11,937 bases of DNA from Thalassiosira profunda (GCA_036939355.1 JALLAP010001104.1:1-11937); one strand, 5' to 3'. Counted from the first letter of the stretch, positions 1 through 8,560 are shown. Notes: generated by a model from the letters alone, not told the origin. Translations and numbers: made by a program.

Positions 1-540
1 GGTTTCATAACCTGAAATTGCAATTATATTAGCCATAGACATAGGCCTGTGTTCTAGTCGTCGCCCTCATCGCCCCCCCGGTCAACAATGGCCCTCGCGA
101 TGGCCCTCGCCGACCTCCCCCCCCGCTCCGCCGCGGCCCAACCCTTCGGTACGCATCGAACGGCAATCCGGTGGCTCGGCGCGGCCACATATTAAGTTTA
201 TGGTCAGCTTTATCTATCAGACCACATCGCACCTGTCATGTCAAGACCGTCGACATGCACCTCCTCGCCGCCGGCCATTCCGATAGACTTACCGCCATAA
301 TGGCGCCGATCGGCGGTTACCGAACGATAGGGGAGGTCGTTGGCTTCAAATTGAGCCACCGGTCGAGGACATTGGGCGGGTATTCGCCGCGTAAGGCCGC
401 GGCGGGCCATGGGTGACGAGGGGGGGGGGCGGATTTTTTGTGTTTTTTGTGGGGAGCCCGCGCTTTGCCAATGAATTCAAGGTGCCACAGTCCATCAGAA
501 ATCAGACCTCCGCCGAATTGTTAGCTATTTTACGTACCTG
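1..540. other. Left-edge non-coding region, no supported gene
   Basis: I see no gene here. The short open frames on both strands have no recognisable domain, are rich in Arg, Gly and Pro as expected for GC-rich non-coding sequence, and mostly start at non-ATG codons. Visible landmarks are a palindromic AATTGCAATT at 16-25 (also found upstream of the chitinase), a run of ten G at 420-429, T-rich sequence just after it, and the first copy of a direct repeat starting at 511. The last part is presumably the promoter and 5' UTR of the gene starting at 616. Confidence 0.6.
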
Positions 541-550
541 TACATAGGCG
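511..550 (+). repeat. Direct repeat, left copy (upstream of DUF1826 gene)
   Basis: This shares with 1641-1687 the blocks CGCCGAAT, TAGCTATTTTACGTAC (16 bp identical, 522-537) and ACCTGTA...AGGCG in the same order and orientation, with small indels between blocks. The copies lie about 1.13 kb apart and bracket the gene at 616-1622. The end of this copy (ACATAGGCGTGTG, 542-554) also resembles ACATAGGCCTGTG at 40-52. It could be a duplicated promoter element or an old insertion footprint; the sequence does not decide. Confidence 0.6.
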
Positions 551-615
551 TGTGAGAGGAGCAGGAGCGACGTCGCCACTTCTTCTCCTCGCCGACCCCG
601 CGCTCATTGGGGACG

Positions 616-1622
616 ATGCGGTCCTCGTCGCGGGCGATCGGTTCCATTGGCCCGTTGCTCCTTTGGCTGTGCGGCCTGCCGTCGCCTCTGTGGGCGTTCT
701 CGCCGCCAGCAACGTCGCCGTCGCAGCGGACAGAGTCAGTGTGCACATCACGTGTTCAGCGCACGGATTTGCAGCTGTCGGGCGACTGGGCGACGGCCAA
801 GCGGTCCCTCCGGAGCCCCGACTGCTGCGTGGCCGCCGTGGAGGGACTGGACGAGCCCATTGCCACATTGCAACGATATTTTTGCGGCGACGGCGCTCCT
901 GCAGACTTGGATCTGCGAATGAGGGTGCGCTGCGGAGGCGTCGACGTTGCAAACGAAGATTGCGCGAGAATTTACGGGGCGGTGATGGAACCGCCGCCGC
1001 TCGCAAAAGATGTATTCGACCTGGACAGCGATCGAGGCGGGCAGAATTACGAACGCAGCAACTCCTGCATCTCGGCGTTGGAAGAACTGGCCCGCGGCGT
1101 CGCCTCCTTGGCCGACGGGCCCCTCGAGGGAGCGTGCACCGACGTCCACGTGCGAATTGTTTGCGCGTCCGATTACCGGGCGCACGATCCGATGTGGCAC
1201 ACCGACAAGTGCCCGCTGCGGGATACGTCACGCTCGCCGGACCGGGCACGCAGTACTTGGACTGCACAATGAGTCCTTGGGAGTACGCCGCAATCCGGAC
1301 GTTCGGCGCGGAGGCCCTCGCGGGGGAGAAGGCAGCAGGGTTGCAACTAGCCGAAGAAAGAAAGTTCATTGTCATGAAGGGCGATCACTATGAGGCCCCG
1401 GTGCCAGAGGGCGCCTCACAAGACAGGATGGGGGTGGCGTGGAGCCGGTCGTCGTCGTGCGTTCATCGATCTCCTCCAGCCTCGGCGGCCCAAAGTGGAA
1501 AGCGCGTGATACTCTCGTTGGATCTGGCCGACGGGAAGGACGATCAGGAATGGTACGAAGTGCAAAGAAAGCGAGGGTGGAGGAGCGGGATGACGCAGCG
1601 CAAATCGAGGTTGGTTTCATAG
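616..1622 (+). CDS. DUF1826-family protein with signal/plastid-type leader, frameshifted near 1220
   Basis: Probable 335-aa protein of the DUF1826 family (function unknown). The first ATG in frame is at 616. Residues 1-27 are a hydrophobic signal peptide (IGPLLLWLCG core) followed by LWA-FSPP; Ala-Phe at the cleavage site resembles the diatom ASAFAP plastid-import motif. The family signature is split between two frames: WHTDKCPLR (residues 194-202) is in the first, and GYVTLAGPGTQYL, then VHRSPP (283-288) and KRVILSLDL follow in the next. Adding one G to the GGG run at 1220-1222 would make the frames continuous, so a base is missing in the read or the gene is genuinely broken. The His-x-Asp at 195-197, distal His284 and Arg297 resemble the ligand pattern of cupin-fold Fe(II)/2-oxoglutarate oxygenases, but this is inference. 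No intron is evident. The stop is TAG at 1620-1622. Confidence 0.7.
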
Positions 1623-1973
1623 AAGCGCAAACCCGGTGGCCGCCGAATCAGGTAGCTATTTTACGTACTATACCTGTATTGTAGGCGAGGGACGAAAAAA
1701 GCAACGCAAAGCAACCCTGCAGCAACCCTAGCCAGAGGGCCGCCGGCTACCCCACCTGCCGCTGCACTCGCCCTGCTCCCGCTCGGCCGCCTCATAATCG
1801 CCCAACCCCTCCGCAGTCGGTCGCTTTTGTGTCTCGCCGTGCGCGTCGTTGTCATTGAGGCAGAAGTCATCAGCTCGCGTCGTCGCCCACCCGCGCCCGC
1901 GAATAAAAATTAGCGGCGCCAACTGCCCCCACGACGCATGCGCCTCCTGAACCGCCCGCCTCCTATATAGAAT
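1623..1973. other. Intergenic region between DUF1826 and LRR genes
   Basis: No gene is supported here. It holds the right copy of the direct repeat (1641-1687), a CT-rich stretch, an AATAAA at 1902-1907 that could be a poly(A) signal, and a TATATAG at 1964-1970 directly before the LRR start codon. The rest is GC-rich and unremarkable. It should contain the LRR promoter and the 3' end of the DUF1826 transcript. Confidence 0.5.
1641..1687 (+). repeat. Direct repeat, right copy (downstream of DUF1826 gene)
   Basis: This is the partner of 511-550. The identical 16-bp core is at 1653-1668, preceded by CGCCGAAT (1641-1648) and followed by ACCTGTATTGTAGGCG (1672-1687). It begins 18 nt after the stop codon of the bracketed gene. 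Confidence 0.6.
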
Positions 1974-3867
1974 ATGAGTGCCCCGGAGGACCAGCTGACC
2001 GTCGGCAACTTGCCATTTTTGTCAGCCCACGCGTTTGTCGATCCCGCCGGCGGGAATAGTTGGGAGAACAGATGGACGTACTACCGTGGCCTGGAGCACG
2101 TCCAGCATTCCCTGATTGAGGAGTCGGAGAAGGACGACGTCGATCTGAACTTTTGGCATCAACGGGGCATTAGGTACCACTATGGGGATAGCTACCATGA
2201 GCGGATTTTGCCTCACTGGGAAGTATTTGCTGCGACGAAAGAGAGGCAGGGCGGGATGAAGTCGTTCCAAATCAGGGACATTGATCTCCCACCCGCGCCG
2301 TTCTTTGCGGAGAAGCTGTTGCCGGCTCTGACGAGCAGCAATGACTCCCTGCTTCGGTTGGACCTCGCCAAATGCGGCCTGAAGTCTGATGGGCTTGTGT
2401 GCGTGGCGGATTTTCTCACGGACAATGCATCGGTGGCAACGCTTGACCTCTCCCGAAACAAAATCGATGATGCAAATGCTGCAAAGTTCCTCGCGCTGGC
2501 AATCTGGAACCATCCGGCGCTGATATTCGTCGACCTTTCAGATTGTGAACTCGGGAAAACCGAGGGAGTTCTCTCTGAAGTGATGGGAGGGGCGGGAAAC
2601 CTCGAAACGTTGTTGTTGGACTGGAATTATATTTCGACCGAGGGGATGGCATCGGTCGCGGAGTTCATCGCTACCAATACTGCCATGACGACGTTGAGCT
2701 TGGCGTACAACTGTGTCAGTGAACACCATTGCCCCCGAGAAGAAAGAGAGCAACTGCAGGCGGCCTTTGCTGACAACGCCGTTGCTGTCGGGGAGGCGTT
2801 GAAGAAAAACACGAGCATCCGTCATCTTCGCCTGGCGGGACTCCATGGTCTGGAGGTCCCTTCCTTCATCGATAGCAAGCGTGCGACCGAACTGCTGACA
2901 CACCTCGATCTGAACGGGAACAGTATTGGAAATGAAGGAGCAGAGATGATTGCTGACTATCTCGAGCGCAACCCTGCTCTGGTCGAGCTCAATTTGCATT
3001 GCAATAGCCTGAACTCTCGAGCTGCGAAAGTGATCGCGAATGCATTGAAGTCGAACGATACGTTGAAGCACCTGGATTTGCGATACAACAATCTTACCGA
3101 CAAGTCGGTGCCCTTCCTCGCTGATATGCTGCAGCACAACTCGACACTTCTCACTCTGAAGCTGGAGTACACTGAGATCCAAATCAAATCTGGTGGCAGG
3201 AAGGAGCTGATCAAGAGGGCCTTCTGCGATACCTCCAGCCTTCCCGCGATCGCCGAGTCCAACCACACATGCAAATTGGTCCTTTCAACTCGCTGCTTCG
3301 GCGATACGTGTGAACTGGAAATGCGAAACATCAACGCGCTCGAGGACGAGGGCGAAAAGATCCGTTACAAAGTGGTGCTGGCGCTATTTGCATTCGACGA
3401 AGACCTGTTCAGTCCTCGCTCATTTGACGATGTGCCCTTGGAGCTGATGCCTCGATTGCTGCATTTGGTGAGTTATGCGCATATCTTGTGTTCATATCAC
3501 GACCAATGACCTATGTTCCGTTGACACTGATCATTCGCTCTATCTCAGGTGCAACAGGAGATTGGGTACGCCGGCTTTGGTAAAGGCGTCGTCGAGAAGA
3601 CGAAGAAGAGGAGAAAGGGCGGATTCAATCCCACTCTGCGCAGGGTGCACGAGGTGGTGTCCAGCTGGAACCAGCTCCCTTTGCTCTTTGTGGTGAGTCG
3701 ACATACACTGATCTCTGACTGTCTTCTTCCTGCACCACTACTTGCTAATTGATCCTTACGATACCAATCCACAGAGGGGCCCCGGCAAGCCGAGGAAGAA
3801 GCGCAAGCGACACGTCATGTCATACAAGGACGACGAGGACGAAGACTGGACGCCGGGCTCTCGTTGA
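1974..3867 (+). CDS. Leucine-rich repeat (RNase-inhibitor-like) protein, 3 exons
   Basis: Exons are 1974-3467, 3549-3692 and 3775-3867 (stop TGA 3865-3867), all phase 0, giving 576 aa. The start is fixed by an in-frame TAG two codons upstream (1968-1970). Residues 1-120 are a unique N-terminal region with no signal peptide. Residues about 125-400 hold 28-30-residue LRRs of the ribonuclease-inhibitor type, for example LVELNLHCNSL and LKHLDLRYNNL. Residues about 440-546 form a conserved tail shared with the second LRR gene (SWNQLPLLFV). The last exon encodes a basic cluster, KPRKKRKR, then acidic DDEDED, which suggests nuclear location. Function is unknown; such LRR proteins usually act as protein-binding scaffolds. 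The gene is tail-to-tail with the chitinase gene and paralogous to the minus-strand gene at the right edge. Confidence 0.85.
3372..3570 (+). repeat. 199-bp tract identical to right LRR gene (candidate conversion tract, left copy)
   Basis: Bases 3372-3570 equal the reverse complement of 11047-11245 without mismatch. The tract covers the last 96 nt of exon 1, all 81 nt of intron 1 and the first 22 nt of exon 2. It is bounded by mismatches at 3371 (A versus G) and 3571 (C versus G), with many substitutions, including synonymous ones, on both sides. Confidence 0.85.
3468..3548 (+). other. Intron 1 of left LRR gene
   Basis: This is an 81-nt intron, GTGAGT...CTCAG, phase 0. Without splicing the frame ends at a TGA (3507-3509) just inside the intron. 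It is identical base for base to intron 1 of the paralogous LRR gene (11069-11149, minus strand), which supports the boundaries but is unexpected given the exon divergence. Confidence 0.85.
3693..3774 (+). other. Intron 2 of left LRR gene
   Basis: This is an 82-nt intron, GTGAGT...CACAG, phase 0, with a possible branch point in GCTAATTG near 3744. It joins LPLLFV to RGPGK, the same join as in the paralogue. Its sequence is unrelated to the paralogue's 72-nt intron 2, in sharp contrast to intron 1. Confidence 0.8.
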
Positions 3868-4110
3868 TTAGCCGTCGTTACTCTGCAATCGGTGGCGTGG
3901 AACTGTTTGGAACGTTTCATATCGCACCTGCAGAACATGTTTCGGCCTGTGAGATGCAGCAACGACTGCAGCTCATTTAGATCCAGCTCCTCCGGCGGTA
4001 ATTTCTGTCGTGGGTCTTTGGAAGACATTGGCGTGGGCAGCATGAAACTGTTTGGCACATTTCATCTCAGCTTCTGCCATTTCCAATAACTCAATAGAGG
4101 CCTCAACATC
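3868..4110. other. Convergent intergenic region, left LRR / chitinase 3' ends
   Basis: This 243-bp region lies between two stop codons on opposite strands, so the transcripts probably overlap or nearly meet. It resembles the 3' flank of the other LRR gene almost throughout, which indicates that it belongs to the duplicated LRR unit. No separate gene or clear poly(A) signal is seen. Confidence 0.6.
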
Positions 4111-7100
4111 TCACAGAGACTGTTTGCAAGCCCACCACCCGGCCATGGCAGTTGTGAACGCCAGAAAGCGAGTTGGTATCCGCGATCGTAGGCCACCGTT
4201 CCTTCTTATTGGTTCTAAATCCCCATACGTGATGTACCACGCTTCTCCCCCTGGTGCATTCTCTTGGTTAGCAGGCGCTGGTTCGCTGTCAGCATTGCTG
4301 CTCTCTGTCTTGGAAGCTGCAGTGCTCGCAGAATCGTCGTCACTTTGCACTGATTTCGATTGATCACCACTGCCATGATCGTTCTTCGAGGCACTGACGT
4401 CAGTTGGCTTTGGCATCGTAATCTGCGACAGTGTGGGCAACGCGAACGAGCTGAACTCCTCATCGTCCCTCGTTGGAGCAAATATGGGCATCTCAGTGGG
4501 GAAATCCTGCCCATCCTTTGACGTTTGCGGGTCCGTCTCATTCGTTTTCGAAAGGTCGCCGGCGGCAAACGAGGCGGCGACGTCTGCGAGGGAGCTGTCG
4601 CCGCCCTTGCTCCCGGGATCGCATTCCGGAATCCACACGCTCTCTGGGTTGCAATAGAGAGAACCGCTCCCGCAATATCCAATCTCGGAACGGCACCACG
4701 TTCCATCGCCCTCTTCGCCCACCACGCACGGATCGCCAGAGCAGTGTATGTCAGGATCGTGTACGAACGTCGGCATCCCAGAAGTGGGTTCCACAGACGG
4801 CCTCAACGTGGGCGAGGGCGTCCCGCACTCAGAAGTCCACATGCTGTCTTCGTCGCAGTATTCCTCGCCGGTTCCGCAGAAGTTGTAACGCGACCGGCAG
4901 TATTCGGGACCTTCTGTGCAAGCTCGCCCCCGACAGTTGTAGTCGGGAGAGTCCTTGTCAACCGCTTCTTGTGCGGAATCAGGAGTGCTTCCAGGAGTTG
5001 CAGGCGCTTCATTGGCAGAAGATGAACCCTCCACGGTAGGCTTGACAATGCCGGCGTTGACTGTGACCGAAGACGAGAGCTCTATGCAATCGCTCTTGCC
5101 TGTGGACTGATCAACGTCGCTGCTTTTCGCGCTGCGCTCTGTTGCCGCGCCCTTCGCGCTGAAGCCCAAGTCGGCGCCGGCAGTGACATCCACGTAGTAT
5201 CTCCCCTCCTCCAATTCTTCGAAGATGTAGTCACCTCCGGCCGCAGTCCTGGTGCCTTCCAGCCATACGTCGCCATCGCATTTGTACAGGTCGACCAGTA
5301 TCCCACGCAGTCCGGGTTCCGTCGAATCCTGCAGGCCATCGGCATTGCGATCGAGCCAAATGTGGCCAAAGAAGCGACCCAATGAGGATGAGTTCGGCGC
5401 CTCTGGGTACGAAGCCGCGTTTGACGACTGCCCACTGGAAGCGTTCGCGCCAGTAGGCTTGTCCTTGCCACCAGAGCTCTGTCCTTTGGCATTTGACGTT
5501 GCTCCAGAAGAAGACGCCTCAGCCTCGTTTGCCTCCTCCTTGGGACTCTCCACAACTGAAGCGTCATCGATCGATTCCAGCGTGACAATCAGCACAGGAG
5601 CGGTCGTAGGATCCGATGCCTCTGAAGAGGCGAACTCGGTCCGCACCCTGTCAGTGCCGACTAACCGAAAGCTGATCACCTGGTTTGCTGCCGCCTTGGT
5701 TACGTCAAGCTCGTATCTCCCGTCATCACCGCGGCTGGCGACAGAAGCGAAGAGCGATCCTTCCGCCTTGGGCGCAGTATCGTACGTCACGCCATCCTCC
5801 GTCCAACCATTCACAACTGGTTGGATGTAGTACACACCTCCACCGCTGGCGCCATCCTCCTCCTTTGGTGTCAGCATCAGAACAGCGCTGTGGATGACGC
5901 CATCGCCGATGATTGACAGATCGAACCGCAATAACGAAACGTCACCCTCAAGCATATCAATACTGAGCGAAGGCGAGGATCCAAAGTTTTGATCAGATTG
6001 CGTTCGTGAGATTGTGACGTCGTCCAGCGGTGAGAATTCATACATTGTGGACGAGATTTTGTTGGGATAGCTTTCTGGGGAGGCGTTCGGTTCACTCGCT
6101 GTCTCCGCCGTTGGCGTTTGTTGCGTGGGCTCTTTGAAGGAGGGATGCGCATCGGCAATATTGACTACCTTCACCGGCATCTGTGTCGGAAGCTTTGTGG
6201 GCAAATGCGTTGGTGGGGGAGTCTTTGGTATCACGTTGTGCGCGTCTGCTATGGCCTCCGCATCTTTTTTGGGCGCCGTGACTGGAGAAGCGGAGGGAGG
6301 GTTCAACGGTGTCATCGCCCAATTGGTCATACCGCCAAACTGCGAGGCAGAGGGGCCTTCGTTGCCATTGCCGTTCGAAACATCCGGAGACGAGACGGGC
6401 GAGGCCGTGCCAGGCGAGGGGCCATTCACCTCCGTCTGCTGGGCGTCCTGTCCCTTAGAGTGGGTCATTGTAAAGGCTGATGCGCTGGGTGGGCCAGCCT
6501 TTTGCGTGGGCGGCGGCGTCGGGCCGCGCGTCTCTTGTGATCCATCATTCGCTGCGCTGGAAGGTTTGCCCACATTGGACGAGACAACGGCTCCCCCCTG
6601 ACCCCCAGAAGACGGCGAGGGGGCATCTCCTGCTGATGGTGGCGTTGGAGCAGACACTGCTGTCGCGTCTGCTTTCGGCTCCTCCTTTTCCTGATCTTTT
6701 GCGTTTGACTCCTCCTTTTCCTGGCTAACACTTGCATTTGGCTTCTCCTCAAAAAGGCACGGGTCGAGTTCAATGCCCAAATCTGCGACCAATTCCTCTA
6801 GCGTAACGCCCTGCTCATCGGCCTGCTTTTGGAGCTTTTGCAGTTCCTTCGCCTTCTTCTGGTCGACGCCCAGCTGATTGCAACCGTTGCCACCATTCTG
6901 CTTGTTTGGGTTCTTATCCTTGTCCTTTCCTGCTTGCTGCGCCTCATCCTCATCCTCTGCGCTCTCTCCAGGATCGGCCAGTTGCGCGGTCCAGGTGGCG
7001 TTCCAACTCTCCTTCCACACTTTGCATTCGTCGCACGACCCCTCAGAGAGGCATTGCGCCATGCGATTGTTCATACCCATGCAAGCATCCAGACTTAGCA

Positions 7101-8481
7101 GTCGCTCCACGCCAATAGCAGACGCTGCTTTGCAGTACCGATTGAGCCGCAACTGTATTGCCTTGCCGTGCCACCCGTGGCTGTCTGCCGGACACTCCAA
7201 CCCTCCATTGATTGTATCCAGCGTCTGCCCAAAGTCCTCGTTCAGCAATACGGCCTGGTGGCACGTGCGATCGTTCTTCACGTTCTCCATCCTTTTCGAG
7301 GCGAGCAGATATGCGTTAGTCGAAAGATTGTGATTTCGCACACATCACATCACCCAACTTGGAACTTACCAGAAGAACAACCCGGCACCCCAGGCGTATT
7401 CCTCGACAGTTGCAATGAGGTCTGGACGCTGGCAGAACGTTTGTGATGCTCCTGTTAATGCCACGCTGGCCTTTATGACATTGTAATTCCATGTCAGTCT
7501 TTTGGAGAGGCAGGCGATGAGGTTACAGCAAAGCATGGGCAAGGAATGAGAGCCACATCATGCACTCACTGGATGGCTCCGCGCCCAAAATATACCTCGT
7601 TGGCCTTCACATACCCCGCCATTGGTCCCTTGTCCATTCTCTCGTACACGTCGTCGCATTCGCACCCCTCCGGCGGCAGCAAATTGCTCTGACAGTAATT
7701 GTTGAACGCCCGCCCTTCGCTCGCCAGCGATACCGGACACTTCATGGTCTCCCAATCGAACGTAGACACGTCGCACGGCTTGCAGTACACTTCCCCCGCC
7801 ACCTCTTGCTTATNTCATGGTCTCCCAATCGAACGTAGACACGTCGCACGGCTTGCAGTACACTTCCCCCGCCACCTCTTGCTTATCGGCGCACATCAGA
7901 TATTCCCTCCCGGCCTTCAAATCGTCGCTCTCGTGCAGTACATTGCCGAAAAAGGCGGCGAGTTCGTTCTTCTGCTGCTCCCTGGTGCCCATGTTGAACG
8001 CCCCTTCGTCCGGATGATTTTTGTTGTATTCTCGAACCGCGGTGCAAAATCCCTCGTACGAGTAGGGATGCTGGGCCATCGGTGCAATCGTCTTGAACAC
8101 CTCCTCCGTCAGAATATCGCACGGGTCGATTGCACTGATGTTCAACCCTTCTCCCCCATTGTACGATCGGGTGCTCGGGGCCGGGGGGATTTTGGACGTG
8201 CCCTCCTCCCAGCAATAACACAATCCGTCGACGTCGCACGGCCAGTACTTTTGATCCTTCGCGCAGGCGACGCACGCGTCGTCCGTCGTGGCCTGGGGGT
8301 GGTTGGGATTGGCCAGGCACTCGTGCGTCGCGAGGTTGCAATTTCCGAAGCGCGCGTTGGAGTTTGTGGGCGAACATGCATACAAAGGCTCCAAATATGT
8401 CCAGCCGGCGTTGTCGGCGGCGGGCGAGGCCGGGGCGATGGCGACGGCCGCCGCGAGTGCGAGGTGCAGGGGGCATTTCAT
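4111..8481 (-). CDS. Multidomain secreted GH19 chitinase
   Basis: Exons are 8481-7570, 7498-7370 and 7291-4111. After removing a 73-bp artefact in exon 1, all junctions are phase 2 and the protein is 1382 aa. Residues 1-22 are a signal peptide. Residues 36-90 hold eight cysteines. The GH19 domain (about 118-420) shows the catalytic HES at 183-185, YFGRGAIQLTWNYN (273-286, split by intron 1) and INGGLEC (350-356). Glu184 and Glu193, nine apart, fit the acid/base pair of loopless bacterial-type GH19 enzymes that hydrolyse beta-1,4-GlcNAc polymers. Then follow a Lys/Glu-rich helical stretch (463-530), a Pro/Ser/Thr linker, a DNRLRE/CBM96-like domain (738-896), an SdrD_B-like domain (961-1076, DRNADGLQD), two hevein-like cysteine modules (1105-1147, 1170-1214) and an acidic Ser-rich tail. 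It is probably extracellular, acting on or anchored in the wall or chitin fibres. The gene is divergent from the kinase at 8836. Confidence 0.85.
7292..7369 (-). other. Chitinase intron 2
   Basis: This is a 78-nt phase-2 intron, GTAAGT donor at 7369-7364 and AAAAG acceptor ending at 7292. A CTAAC branch-point-like sequence lies about 25 nt before the acceptor. Splicing rebuilds the GH19 sequence GLFFWMENV; unspliced reading meets a TAA right after the Trp codon. Confidence 0.85.
7499..7569 (-). other. Chitinase intron 1
   Basis: This is a 71-nt phase-2 intron with a GTGAGT donor at 7569-7564 and an AAAAG acceptor ending at 7499. Splicing completes a CAA (Gln) codon and restores the GH19 motif GRGAIQLTWNYN across the junction, which strongly supports both boundaries. 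Confidence 0.9.
7742..7886. repeat. 72-bp exact tandem duplication joined by one N (assembly artefact)
   Basis: Bases 7742-7813 and 7815-7886 are identical and separated by a single N at 7814. The 73-bp shift breaks the chitinase frame inside FDWETMKCPV. Deleting one copy plus the N restores one open exon whose length (839 nt) fits the downstream phase-2 intron. Two contigs with an unmerged overlap, joined by a placeholder N, explain this best. Confidence 0.9.
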
Positions 8482-8528
8482 TGTGGAGGGCCGCAGCGGC
8501 TCGGCTGCACAAGGTGCACCTTCTGTGC

Positions 8529-8560
8529 TATAATTGCAATTGCTGATTATGAATTGCAAT
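8529..8560. promoter_or_regulatory. Paired AATTGCAAT elements upstream of chitinase
   Basis: The palindrome AATTGCAATT is at 8532-8541 and AATTGCAAT recurs at 8552-8560, the two starting exactly 20 bp apart (about two helical turns). On the minus strand the first runs into AATTATAGC, about 45-50 nt before the chitinase ATG, which could serve as a TATA-like element. The palindrome also occurs at 16-25. A regulatory role is inferred only. Confidence 0.3.

Larger units (their letters stand above)
2655..4097 (+). repeat. Left arm of inverted LRR repeat (visible homologous part)
   Basis: This region aligns with the minus strand of 10543-11935: LRR coding sequence from residue 228 on, both introns in the same positions, and the 3' flank. 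The flanks share GGAAGACA(A/T)TGGCGT, CTCAGCTTCTGCCAT and AACTCAATAG, after which similarity stops at 4097, 13 bp before the stop codon of the chitinase gene (4111-4113). The arm may extend further left, but its partner runs off the window. Confidence 0.75.

Noticed and set aside
1..540. Small genes at 29-232 (-) and 171-416 (+)
   Set aside because: Short, low-complexity, no domain, and they overlap each other on opposite strands.
530..1375. 281-aa open frame on the minus strand
   Set aside because: It is an Arg/Pro-rich shadow of the DUF1826 gene with no recognisable domain; family motifs and the signal peptide are on the plus strand.
2538..3266. 242-aa minus-strand frame opposite the left LRR gene
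   Set aside because: It is the antisense of LRR repeats, which often leave long open frames; no independent signal was seen.
3468..3548. Mobile intron (introner-like element) as the reason for intron 1 identity
   Set aside because: The identity extends into exon sequence on both sides (96 and 22 bases), and both introns occupy the same ancestral position, so gene conversion of the whole block fits better.
4473..5039. 188-aa plus-strand frame opposite the chitinase
   Set aside because: Composition is a mirror of the chitinase coding strand, and the ordered DNRLRE-like, SdrD_B-like and hevein-like modules are on the minus strand.
7742..7886. Two-unit repeat as a CRISPR-like or real tandem repeat
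   Set aside because: Only two exact copies with an N between them, inside a frame that is restored by removing one. An assembly join is the simpler explanation.
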